Below are positions 1-7,554 of a stretch of DNA of 25,162 nucleotides, in pieces. Source of the stretch: a virus; the IMG/VR virus record IMGVR_UViG_3300009173_000072, positions 1 to 25,162 of that record, one strand, 5' to 3'. The position numbers and the translations under genes are program-made. The number at the start of each line of letters is the position of its first letter. Position 1 is the first letter of the stretch. The notes beneath the pieces were generated by a model. The model saw only the letters and a list, made by a program, of their open reading frames with translations, had not been told where the DNA came from and made no database searches.

Positions 1-2136
1 AGAACTAGGACTATCCACAAACACTGTTCCTACTCCCTGTGGTCCATTACCTTTTATGCTGGAACCAACCAAGTAATACCATTCTCCAACTTCTGTGCTA
101 TCTCGCATAAGATTGTAGTATCCAAACTGTTCTCCAGTATCTCTACTAAATGATAAAGTCTGTTGAATTAATACCAATACTTTGCTTGAAGTAGCAGCAC
201 AGGTTATATCAGCAGTTAATCCTGTATCCCCAAAATCTGTATCGGCAGTAGCACCTGTATCTGTTGTAGTTGTTCCTGTAACTACTTGTAATATTTTTCC
301 ACCACCAGAAGCACTTAACACACCAGCACTTGCAGTAATGTTTGTACCTGCCATTGCAGTTGCTAAATCTGCGATACTTTCTTTTCTTGTTCCGTTACTA
401 GCATCTGCATCTATTATTGCAATACTGTCATTAGCTACAGTTACTGCTGCTGCTGTTAATTCGTTTAAGTCTAAACCTATAACAGCACTAGAATCAGCTA
501 GTCCATCTCCTGCAAATAATGTTGCAAGTCTATCTACTGTTGTTTTTCTATTAGTTCCACCTGCACCATCATCAAGAGCAAGTAAATCTCCTGATACTAT
601 TGCAGCACCTATATCGGTCATTCCATCTATATCTAAACTAAATGCTGTACCAGATAATCCAATACCACCATTAGCAGCTGCTGTATAAGTTGTGTCAGAA
701 CTTGGTAAATCAACATCATTAATTGAAAAGTTCATACCAGAAGCTAAATTTATACCATCATCATCAATAGTTGCTATCGTTACTGCATCTACTGCAAATA
801 CCATCTTTCCGTGGTCGGTTGTTCCTGATGCAGTAGCAGTTGTAAAGTTTATTTGTTCAGCAGTTTTATTACTAGCACCATTTAATACTTCTATTGTTAA
901 TGATTCTGTTGCTGATGTTCCCATTTTGACAGAAACATCTGCATTGTTTGCATCTTCATAAATTGTTAAATCGCCACCAGTTAAAGCTGTAATAGCTTGT
1001 GAAGCATCTACTCCTATTACTGAACTAGATGCTGTAAGTCCTGTTCCTGCAAATAATGTTGCCAAAGCAGTTGTTGTAGTTTTTTGTTCATTTGCACCAT
1101 CAGAATCTAATGTTGAAAAGAAATCTCCATCTGCAGGAGTAACTGTTGATAATTCTGAAAGGTCCAAAGTTAATGTTACATCTCCACTAGCACCACCACC
1201 AGATAAACCTACACCTGCTGTAACTGCTGTTATATCTCCTACTGTTGGTGCTGTCCATTCTGGAGCAGTTGCTGCTCCGTTCATTGTAAGAACCTCTGCT
1301 GCTGAACCTTTAGCTAACTTAGTTAATGTTGTTCCAGAAGCGTAATATACTATATCTCCAGCAGTAAAAGAACTTAATCCTGAACCACCATTAGCTATTG
1401 GAAGTACGCCTGTTACCTCATCTGTTAAATCTACACCAGCAGATTTAATAGATACTGCACCAGAGGAAACTGCAAAGTTTGCTGTTGCAAAACTAGCGAC
1501 ACCTTTATTAGAAGTACTTGCATCTTCTCCTGCTATTGTTACTGTTGTTCCTGTTGCTGATGTATCAATTCCTTCTCCACCAGCTATTGTTAGTGCATCA
1601 CTATCTAAATCAATATCTATATTTCCAGAATCAGTTTCAATATCTAGGTCTAATGCTGTTGTTAAGTTACCTGCTGTTACTTGTTTTAAAGCAGTTGCTG
1701 AATTGTCATAAACTAAAACTTTATCGTTAGCTAAATCTATTGTAGTAATTGTTGCTGAACTAAATGCTGTACCAGCTTCATTAATTACTGTATCTACTCT
1801 ATCGTTTAAGTCCTCTATGTGTTGTTCTACTGGCGACATTCTGACAACAGAACCAGATGCGTGTGATAATCCTGAACCAGCTGCTGAACCATCTAAGTAT
1901 CTTTTGTTTATGTTATCGCAAGTTAAAGTCTTAGTTCCTGAATTAACTGAAGTGATATGTACAACTTCTCTATTTGTTGAACTATCTGGATTTATAACTA
2001 GAAAAAATGGTGCTGTTACTGTAACTGCAACAGGTGCAGTTACAGAATTAACTGTAAATGTTAAACCTGATGCACCAACTGTTGCTGTCAGCGTTGTTTC
2101 ATACGCATTATAAAGTTTCGTTTCCTGTGCTGTCAT
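1..2136 (-). CDS. Tail fibre protein, 3' end missing
   Basis: The minus strand is open from an ATG at 2136 to the window edge: 712 codons with no stop, so the C-terminus is outside the window. The product is rich in Gly, Ala, Thr, Ser and Asp with almost no Cys. A repeated unit of about 40 residues appears near 336-378, 517-556 and 571-610, with cores such as LATLFAGTGL and LATLFAGDGL followed by SSxVIGxD. A VLPIANGGSG motif, common in phage fibres, is near 244-253. A coiled-coil-like stretch near 103-118 (VEQHIEDLNDRVDTVI) may trimerise the stalk. From about 650 the sequence becomes more beta-rich and aromatic (LVLIQQTLSF, EWYYLVG), as in a receptor-binding tip. The start is 1 nt after the stop of the 635-aa gene, with an AGGA-type site upstream. 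The role is host attachment at the virion tail, inferred from repeats and position. Confidence 0.85.
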   Translation of the reverse strand, partial: MTAQETKLYNAYETTLTATVGASGLTFTVNSVTAPVAVTVTAPFFLVINPDSSTNREVVHITSVNSGTKTLTCDNINKRYLDGSAAGSGLSHASGSVVRMSPVEQHIEDLNDRVDTVINEAGTAFSSATITTIDLANDKVLVYDNSATALKQVTAGNLTTALDLDIETDSGNIDIDLDSDALTIAGGEGIDTSATGTTVTIAGEDASTSNKGVASFATANFAVSSGAVSIKSAGVDLTDEVTGVLPIANGGSGLSSFTAGDIVYYASGTTLTKLAKGSAAEVLTMNGAATAPEWTAPTVGDITAVTAGVGLSGGGASGDVTLTLDLSELSTVTPADGDFFSTLDSDGANEQKTTTTALATLFAGTGLTASSSVIGVDASQAITALTGGDLTIYEDANNADVSVKMGTSATESLTIEVLNGASNKTAEQINFTTATASGTTDHGKMVFAVDAVTIATIDDDGINLASGMNFSINDVDLPSSDTTYTAAANGGIGLSGTAFSLDIDGMTDIGAAIVSGDLLALDDGAGGTNRKTTVDRLATLFAGDGLADSSAVIGLDLNELTAAAVTVANDSIAIIDADASNGTRKESIADLATAMAGTNITASAGVLSASGGGKILQVVTGTTTTDTGATADTDFGDTGLTADITCAATSSKVLVLIQQTLSFSRDTGEQFGYYNLMRDSTEVGEWYYLVGSSIKGNGPQGVGTVFVDSPSS

Positions 2137-2137
2137 T

Positions 2138-4045
2138 CTATCCTAATCTACCTACTCCAAGTAGAGCTATTCCTAACCCTTCTCCAGATGCTGATACTTG
2201 TACTACCTTACTTCCTCTAAATCTTACTAGACAATAAGTTGTTACAGAACCTCTTGGAGATATTTCTTCAATAGGACTGCTAACATTCTCTATTATACCT
2301 CTTAATAATGTATCAGGTCTAAATATCTCTAACTGAACATTCTTTCCTTCTTTATTCCTAAGTGCCTGATACACAAGTTCTCCTTGTCCATTTACTTTTA
2401 ATCTTTTTCTAAATGGTCTCTCTACTTGGTCAGATATATTTATTGGTATATCAACAATTAAGTCATTAACTAATTGAAAACCTCTAAGAGCAAATGATAA
2501 AAGTTCTGGACTTTGTGAAGTGTCATCTGTTGTTATATCAATCTTCCCTGCAATCCATCTTCCACTTACTAAAGTCATAACTTCTTCTTCTCCACCTGTT
2601 CCAGAATTTAATGTTATTTGTTCTGTCCAAGTGGTAGCTGCACTATTGTTTATATCTGTTGCAATCGTTGATGTGGATAACTTAACTGCACCTGAACTAA
2701 TGTCATTAGTATTTATTTTTGCACCTACCCATTGTTTTGATTCTGATGTATAGAAGTCAGCAAGTGCAGTAATAACATAACCACTAGCTACATAAGTTGT
2801 TGTTTCTCTGTATATTCCACCACCACTTACAGTTGCAAATAATCTATCCGAATATACTGCAATACCTTTTACAACACCACTTTCTCCGAACTCCAAATCT
2901 CTAGCTATTCCACCTGTTGGTAGGTAATATCTCCAGAAGTTTGTTTTAGAAGCCGTGTCTATTATCCCTGTATAAATACTATCTCTTGTTGAAACAATTT
3001 TATATGGTGCTTGGTCCAATGTAGTAGTTCCATCTCCCCATTGTTTAATCAACTGTGAATTAACTAGGACATATAAACTATCAGCATTTGTAATATCTGC
3101 TCTGTATAATCTTCCTATCTTTCCACTAGCAGTCGATTCATAAGTACCATAAAAAATTAATCCCTGTGCTGCATCTATTGCATTGGGAACTTCTCCCTCT
3201 ACAAATGTCTGTCCTTTAAGAGTAAGGGTAGAACTCTCATCAGTAAAAGAATAAATGTACCCATCTGTTGCAGTTGCTAATGCTACTGCTCCAGCATCAC
3301 ACATATCTGTCCAAGTTCTACCTGTTGGTAGTGTTTTAATAGCTGAATCAGTACCACCAGATACATCATATAAAATTCCTGCTGTACTTGATGCTACGAT
3401 TCTCCCTTTAATACTCCATATCTTGTCATAGGTCTGGTCTGAATTATAAGCACTATAACTTCCAGAACTAGCTCTATACTCAATATCTCCATCAGCAACT
3501 ATATACAATCTTGTTCCAAGAACAGCCAAACCTGTAATATCATTACCTGCACTAGGAGTTCCATCTGTGCTGGAAGCACCTGTTAGAGGTGTTGTTATCT
3601 TTTTAAGTACCTCTCCATCAGCAAAGTAAACTGTTCCATCTAACTCCTGCATTAAAAGATTTGTTTCTGAACTTGTTACGACTTCTTCAGTTGATTTAAG
3701 CAGACTAACATTGTATTCCTGACCTACTTGTTTACCACTAAATACATCAACTCCGTTACTATCCCAAAATCTACTGAACGCTGTCTCTCCTGCTTGTCTT
3801 TGATGTGCTTTATCTAATCCAGAACCACCAGAGAAATCTACTCTTGAATAAATCTGACCAAACTCCTGTTGAAAATCCTCTGGAGTTTCTGATGTTTGTA
3901 CTGCCTGTGCCTGAAGTGGAGCAGTATTTATATTCATCTGCCTTCCAGGACCTACAGCAAATCTTAAAAACAGGTCATCTATGTTAGCTTCAAATCCCTG
4001 TGCTTGAGGTGCATCTGTATTAGCAGGGGAAGGTAATACTGCCAT
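2138..4045 (-). CDS. Tail structural protein with propeller-like repeats (635 aa)
   Basis: This 635-aa protein follows the adaptor candidate with a TAATG stop/start overlap and precedes the tail fibre. Residues of roughly 120-420 hold irregular repeats of short beta strands, such as GTRLYIVADGDIEYR, KGRIVASSTAGILYDVS and YSDRLFATVSGGGIYRE, the look of a beta-propeller. The C-terminal 150 residues differ (DIPINISDQVERPFRKRLKV onward) and contain charged beta segments. The extreme N-terminus has a low-complexity PSPANTDAPQAQG segment. Propeller domains occur in tail nozzle and hub proteins of short-tailed phages, and the place between adaptor and fibre fits that. I infer a tail nozzle or hub protein. 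A siphovirus tail-tip protein cannot be excluded. Confidence 0.6.
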   Translation of the reverse strand: MAVLPSPANTDAPQAQGFEANIDDLFLRFAVGPGRQMNINTAPLQAQAVQTSETPEDFQQEFGQIYSRVDFSGGSGLDKAHQRQAGETAFSRFWDSNGVDVFSGKQVGQEYNVSLLKSTEEVVTSSETNLLMQELDGTVYFADGEVLKKITTPLTGASSTDGTPSAGNDITGLAVLGTRLYIVADGDIEYRASSGSYSAYNSDQTYDKIWSIKGRIVASSTAGILYDVSGGTDSAIKTLPTGRTWTDMCDAGAVALATATDGYIYSFTDESSTLTLKGQTFVEGEVPNAIDAAQGLIFYGTYESTASGKIGRLYRADITNADSLYVLVNSQLIKQWGDGTTTLDQAPYKIVSTRDSIYTGIIDTASKTNFWRYYLPTGGIARDLEFGESGVVKGIAVYSDRLFATVSGGGIYRETTTYVASGYVITALADFYTSESKQWVGAKINTNDISSGAVKLSTSTIATDINNSAATTWTEQITLNSGTGGEEEVMTLVSGRWIAGKIDITTDDTSQSPELLSFALRGFQLVNDLIVDIPINISDQVERPFRKRLKVNGQGELVYQALRNKEGKNVQLEIFRPDTLLRGIIENVSSPIEEISPRGSVTTYCLVRFRGSKVVQVSASGEGLGIALLGVGRLG

Positions 4046-4947
4046 TACGCACTATAGTTTATATTTCCTAATGCAACTGCTTGAGGATATAGAGAACGAA
4101 GTTCTCCTCTTGCTTCATCAATAAGTAAAGACCTAAGTCTTAACAAACCATTTCGCAATCTCTCTCCTGAACCAATAGGATAGTTTTCTGCTGCTAGTTT
4201 TTCTGTAATAAATTCCTGTGTTGAAGCATCTATATCTGTTGCTCCCATTATATCGGCTACTGCTCCTACCATAATTATCTGATGGTATGAATCATCTAGA
4301 AAACAAACAGTAGATAAATCACTAGTTTCATCTACTGGTCTTGCAAACTTTCTCTTAACAACTAGATAAACAGTTTTATTTGAAGTTGTATTAAAGAACT
4401 GAACAGCAGTATTAGTACTTGAAGGTGGAAAGTCTGTTAGTAGTTCTATCCCTGCACTTGTGTACTGACTACCTGAAGCATTTTGAATATAAGAACTAAC
4501 GACTGAAACTGTAGTTGCTGGAACTTCAGCATAGGTTGCATTGGAAGTTACATTTGTTGTAGTTATGTTATACAAAGTTGGATAGAGTCTTGATATATTA
4601 TCTGATACGGCATCATATACAGACTTTCTTGGAAATGTTGGGTTGATAAAAATATTATCTTCATCTGTGTGTGCAGCAGCAGCAGTTCCTGCGTAAGCTC
4701 TTGCTACTGTTAAAGTTCTAGTTGATGTGTTTGAAGCAGTTACTAACATTAGTTCTTGTCCTATCTCTACTAATGCTCCATTACCTAAAAGATTTTCTTC
4801 CTCTGATGAGAACAATCCTGATTCATAAACAAGTGATGTAACTGAAGCATTAATTCCCCCATCTAACCTAGAGAACGCAGATAAGTCATCTGGTTTATTT
4901 AAAAAATCTCTATATATTCTATCTATTAATGTGCTTACTGCTGCCAT
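4045..4947 (-). CDS. Head-tail adaptor/connector candidate (300 aa)
   Basis: The first gene after the major capsid gene, 300 aa. The N-terminus (STLIDRIYRDFLNKPDD) is helical. Residues 30-100 form a beta-rich segment with LVEIGQELMLVTASN and TLTVARAYAGTAAAAHTD, a pattern seen in neck or adaptor proteins. The C-terminal third is helical (FITEKLAAENYPIGSGERLRNG). It starts after two hairpins in the 94-nt capsid-adaptor gap and has only a weak ribosome site, so its output may be set below that of the capsid protein. It ends in a TAATG overlap with the 635-aa gene. The family was not recognised by name. The call rests on position (after capsid, before tail proteins), size and fold pattern. Confidence 0.5.
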   Translation of the reverse strand: MAAVSTLIDRIYRDFLNKPDDLSAFSRLDGGINASVTSLVYESGLFSSEEENLLGNGALVEIGQELMLVTASNTSTRTLTVARAYAGTAAAAHTDEDNIFINPTFPRKSVYDAVSDNISRLYPTLYNITTTNVTSNATYAEVPATTVSVVSSYIQNASGSQYTSAGIELLTDFPPSSTNTAVQFFNTTSNKTVYLVVKRKFARPVDETSDLSTVCFLDDSYHQIIMVGAVADIMGATDIDASTQEFITEKLAAENYPIGSGERLRNGLLRLRSLLIDEARGELRSLYPQAVALGNINYSA

Positions 4948-4963
4948 ATCTATTCCAATTCTA

Positions 4964-4983
4964 CTATGCGTTTAAACGCATAG
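4964..4983 (-). promoter_or_regulatory. Perfect 20-bp palindrome with GTTTAAAC centre
   Basis: CTATGCGTTTAAACGCATAG is its own reverse complement. It lies in the capsid-adaptor gap, 17 nt upstream of the adaptor ATG on the coding strand. It carries the same GTTTAAAC core that caps the early-region leader modules, but is the only intergenic copy inside the late operon. It could be an mRNA hairpin or a protein-binding DNA site. Confidence 0.6.
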
Positions 4984-4990
4984 GTACTAA

Positions 4991-5018
4991 CCAGGGAGAG
5001 AAAAACTCTCTCCCCAGT
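4991..5018 (-). other. Stable hairpin after the capsid gene
   Basis: In the late mRNA, GGGAGAG (5014-5008) pairs with CTCTCCC (5000-4994). Wobble and Watson-Crick pairs (C:G, T/G, G/T) extend the stem outward. The loop is AGTTTTT. It begins about 23 nt after the capsid stop codon. No T-tract follows, so this is not a canonical intrinsic terminator. A partial terminator, or a 3' stability or processing element for the capsid mRNA, is more likely. Confidence 0.55.
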
Positions 5019-5041
5019 AAGTGTAATTACCTTCTTAGTAT

Positions 5042-5977
5042 TTAGGAAGCTAATCCAGTAATTTGTCCGTGGAACATTTCTGGACCATACTCTAGTCCTA
5101 CTTCTCCATAGACTTGGTATTTATAAGCTGCTCCTGATTGAGCTACTGGCTCAACAAAGAAGTGTCCTTTTCCTGGAATATCCAAGAAAACTGGCTTACA
5201 AAATGCTACATCAACAATGAGTAGCTTACTAGCAGATACGTGTCTGTCATAGACAATACCAATTTCTCCAAAGTCAGTTTCTATTGTTGTGATATTTACA
5301 CCACCAATATTTCTGTCTCTTGGAGCTAATGCTAAAGCATTAGAGTATAAGCTAGACAATACTTGTTTCTGATAGCTATTACATAATATAACTGGTTGCT
5401 CAAACGGAGCACCAGAGTCTGCCATCCTTTTCAGCAACGCATCCATAATTGTTTGCGTAAGGGCTACTCCACCCTTTGCTTCAAGATTGGTTGTTACAGC
5501 AGCTGCTAATCCTCGTGTTTGCCTAGCTGTTGCTAGGTTAGCACCTGCATTGTATGTACCTTGAATAAAAGAAAACTCAATGTCTCGAGCTGCTCTTTTA
5601 AGTTTCATATCAAGCTGGAAACCCAATTCATCTTGAACTGGTTGGTTACCTATGATGGCTTCGCCACTTAGGTTACCTGTAGCTGCTTGTTTTGAATATG
5701 ATACATTAACACCATACTGCATAATTTGAGTAACATTTGTTACTTCCGACCTTGTTCTCTCTTCGTACGTTGGGTCTGCACCTTCAACAACAGCAGTTTG
5801 AGCTGCAGCTGTATTATCTACAGTTTGCCAAGTAAATTGTTTGGAAGTTACTGATTTTCCACCAGTTATTCCACCAATCATTGAGAGCAAGGGCGTATCG
5901 TTTGGAGTGATATTGAATAATTCACCTACGTAATTCGGTAAATCAAACGTATCCCCCATACCTGATACTGCACCCAT
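5042..5977 (-). CDS. Major capsid protein (311 aa, SU10/DUF5309-like)
   Basis: This 311-aa protein forms the icosahedral head shell. The N-terminus (VSGMGDTFDLPNYVGELF, then ITPNDTPLLSMIGG) matches my memory of SU10/DUF5309-type capsid proteins, where an N-arm segment ending in a TPxxSxIG motif precedes an HK97-like core. A long helix candidate is near 125-150 (DELGFQLDMKLKRAARDIEF), and beta-rich sequence with KLLIVDVAFCKPVFLDI is near the C-terminus. Length suits the family. The start is supported by AAGGAG 8 nt upstream of the ATG, the strongest site in the late operon, which fits a highly made product. Scaffold lies immediately upstream. Hairpins lie on both sides of the gene. The family name was not checked by search. 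Confidence 0.87.
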   Translation of the reverse strand: MGAVSGMGDTFDLPNYVGELFNITPNDTPLLSMIGGITGGKSVTSKQFTWQTVDNTAAAQTAVVEGADPTYEERTRSEVTNVTQIMQYGVNVSYSKQAATGNLSGEAIIGNQPVQDELGFQLDMKLKRAARDIEFSFIQGTYNAGANLATARQTRGLAAAVTTNLEAKGGVALTQTIMDALLKRMADSGAPFEQPVILCNSYQKQVLSSLYSNALALAPRDRNIGGVNITTIETDFGEIGIVYDRHVSASKLLIVDVAFCKPVFLDIPGKGHFFVEPVAQSGAAYKYQVYGEVGLEYGPEMFHGQITGLAS

Positions 5978-6001
5978 AATCTTTTCTCCTTTTTAATAAT
6001 C

Positions 6002-6031
6002 AATGGAGAAACTTATCTTTTGTTCTCCATT
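6002..6031 (-). other. Hairpin at the scaffold/capsid junction
   Basis: In the mRNA, AATGGAGAA (6031-6023) can pair with TTCTCCATT (6010-6002), a 9-bp stem across a 12-nt loop that includes the scaffold stop codon. It lies about 25 nt upstream of the capsid start and leaves the capsid AAGGAG site free. No T-tract follows. An RNA processing or protection site is plausible. Confidence 0.5.
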
Positions 6032-6486
6032 AGGGTTTTTAATTTTGTAGTTTTGAGAGCTGAACTTTTCTTCCAATCTCCATCTTGCATAGCTGTTGCA
6101 ATCTGGTCATTTACATTGGCTGGTTCAACTGGAACACTCGCATCTATTACAGCATCCAAATTATTTTGGCTTGTCACTACTCTTTCCTTTTGTGCTTCTT
6201 GTTCCTGAACTGCTGGAGTACTTTCACCCCAACCATATTGTTCAGCAGCAAATGCCTTTATCGCATCTGCTTCCAAGTCGCCTTTATAAAGGTCCTTTAG
6301 TGCTTTGCCCTGTCCAGAAGAAGGGTCGAATCCTGCTTCTTTAAAAACAAAATCTGATTTAAAAGCCATAAGCTCTTTTTTTTCAGCTTCAGTTTTCTTA
6401 AGCTGGGTTCTTAACTGCTTCATAGCAGCGTTATCTCCCTCTACTTCTTCCGTTTCTTCTACCATATCTTCTACTTCGTTTTCCAT
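6013..6486 (-). CDS. Capsid scaffolding protein (157 aa)
   Basis: A 157-aa, highly charged protein directly before the major capsid gene. Residues 1-17 are acidic (ENEVEDMVEETEEVEGD). Residues 20-50 form a heptad-like coiled coil (MKQLRTQLKKTEAEKKEL). The C-terminus is basic (DWKKSSALKTTKLKTLMENK), as in scaffolding proteins whose basic tail binds the capsid subunit. Size, charge layout and position all fit a scaffold that guides procapsid assembly and then leaves. No protease motif is visible. Translation starts 5 nt after a GAGGGAG site. The gene heads the scaffold-capsid unit behind an extended -10 promoter. Confidence 0.82.
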   Translation of the reverse strand: MENEVEDMVEETEEVEGDNAAMKQLRTQLKKTEAEKKELMAFKSDFVFKEAGFDPSSGQGKALKDLYKGDLEADAIKAFAAEQYGWGESTPAVQEQEAQKERVVTSQNNLDAVIDASVPVEPANVNDQIATAMQDGDWKKSSALKTTKLKTLMENKR

Positions 6487-6729
6487 TTTTTCTCCCTCAC
6501 AGTTTTTCTACTAGCTACATTATCCTGTGGTTAATAATGCGATAGGCGACAAATTATAATTGATGAACAAATGAGAATTGTCAGCCACTTCTAGCTGTTC
6601 AGATACACTGCGAATTTGAATACTAAGGTACACGCAGGGTATACCGAAGAGTTGTAGCATCTATTCTAAGCCGACCCTACCAGGCTATACATTTATTATA
6701 ACACTGTTTATACAAGAAGTATGTTTTAT
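6487..6729 (-). promoter_or_regulatory. Untranslated leader before the scaffold gene
   Basis: This 243-nt gap is the largest inside the late operon. After the promoter, the leader can form short stems: CTGCG with CGCAG around a 20-nt loop, and CAGC with GCTG. No ORF with a ribosome site is visible. The gap ends in the GAGGGAG site of the scaffold gene. No tRNA cloverleaf could be drawn. It is probably the 5' UTR of the scaffold-capsid mRNA. Confidence 0.5.
6695..6703 (-). promoter_or_regulatory. Extended -10 promoter for scaffold and capsid genes
   Basis: On the minus strand the sequence reads TGTTATAAT, a perfect TGnTATAAT extended -10 element. No good TTGACA-like -35 is found at the expected distance, which extended -10 promoters do not need. 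Transcription would start about 7 nt downstream, near 6687. It sits about 200 nt upstream of the scaffold gene, so it could raise head protein mRNA above that of the rest of the late operon. Confidence 0.5.
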
Positions 6730-7554
6730 TTATCTTTGTATTAGACCTGTTACTCTTGAACCTTCTCTGGCTGCTCCACCTATAGGTGAAAATAATGATT
6801 CCTCACTAGCTTGTAATCTTTTAATTTTATCTGTAACTTCCGTATCACCAAATATTGCTGCTTCCGTAAATTCTTCTAATGTTATACCTTCAGCAGTTGG
6901 TTCTATTCTTGATTCTATTTCCTTTAATCTAGGTAACTCAGATTGTGCTGCTGTGAAGAACTCCCTTGCCTGTCCTTGGTTTAGTCCTGCACCTCTTAGT
7001 CTATCTGCAACTGTAGTTGATATTGTGAATCCTGCCTTGGCTGCTTCTCCACCAATTTGTGCAGAGGTTATTCTACCTGCAATTATTTCTTCACCGACTT
7101 CAGGGTCTAATGCTCCTAAAAATATAGCTTCTGCTTCTAGGTTTATACCATAGTTATTTTTATAAAATGATTGCACTTCTACTAAGTTGTCTTTAATTCC
7201 TCTATAAACTGAAGTTATCCTTTGTTCAAATTCTCTAGCCGATACTTCACCCTCAATCAATGCAGTAAATCTTGCATTAAGAAGGTCCTCTGATGTAGCT
7301 CTTGGTAAACCGAACTCAGACAAAGTTCCTATGTAAGATTCTTTTAATCCTTGGTATGTAACCTCATCAAGTCTTACTTGACCATTAGGTAATGTATTAC
7401 CAGGAAATTCATCTTTATATAGTTGTGTTTGTCTAACATTTGATATAGCTACCGTTGGGGAACCTGTAACTGCCCACTGTGTTGCAAAAGCATTAAGGAT
7501 TGCATCAGGCATATTTGGGTAAAGTGAATTAGCTAATTCTAAATAAGTTGCCAT
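6730..7554 (-). CDS. Virion-associated protein of unknown role (274 aa)
   Basis: A 274-aa, mostly helical protein. The first 40 residues look like a short helical domain (ELANSLYPNMPDAILNAFATQW). A longer helical region near 90-180 contains a GEVSAREFEQRITSVYRGIK segment and FLGALDPEVGEEIIAGRITS. From memory, unverified, such a pattern recurs in large virion proteins of uncultured marine phages. It overlaps the 774-aa gene by TAATG, with AGGAG upstream. It sits between the lysis-type virion genes and the scaffold promoter, where internal or injected virion proteins are often encoded. No enzymatic motif was seen. I infer an internal or ejection protein. Confidence 0.5.
   Translation of the reverse strand: MATYLELANSLYPNMPDAILNAFATQWAVTGSPTVAISNVRQTQLYKDEFPGNTLPNGQVRLDEVTYQGLKESYIGTLSEFGLPRATSEDLLNARFTALIEGEVSAREFEQRITSVYRGIKDNLVEVQSFYKNNYGINLEAEAIFLGALDPEVGEEIIAGRITSAQIGGEAAKAGFTISTTVADRLRGAGLNQGQAREFFTAAQSELPRLKEIESRIEPTAEGITLEEFTEAAIFGDTEVTDKIKRLQASEESLFSPIGGAAREGSRVTGLIQR

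Noticed and set aside
182-2113. Four plus-strand ORFs of 70-168 aa
   Set aside because: They lie opposite the tail fibre gene, are low-complexity mirror translations (Val/Ser/Pro or Leu-rich), and have no ribosome sites. The minus frame is open without a stop across the whole stretch.
6487-6729. tRNA gene in the scaffold leader
   Set aside because: No acceptor stem with matching T and anticodon arms could be drawn. Only short separate stems are seen.
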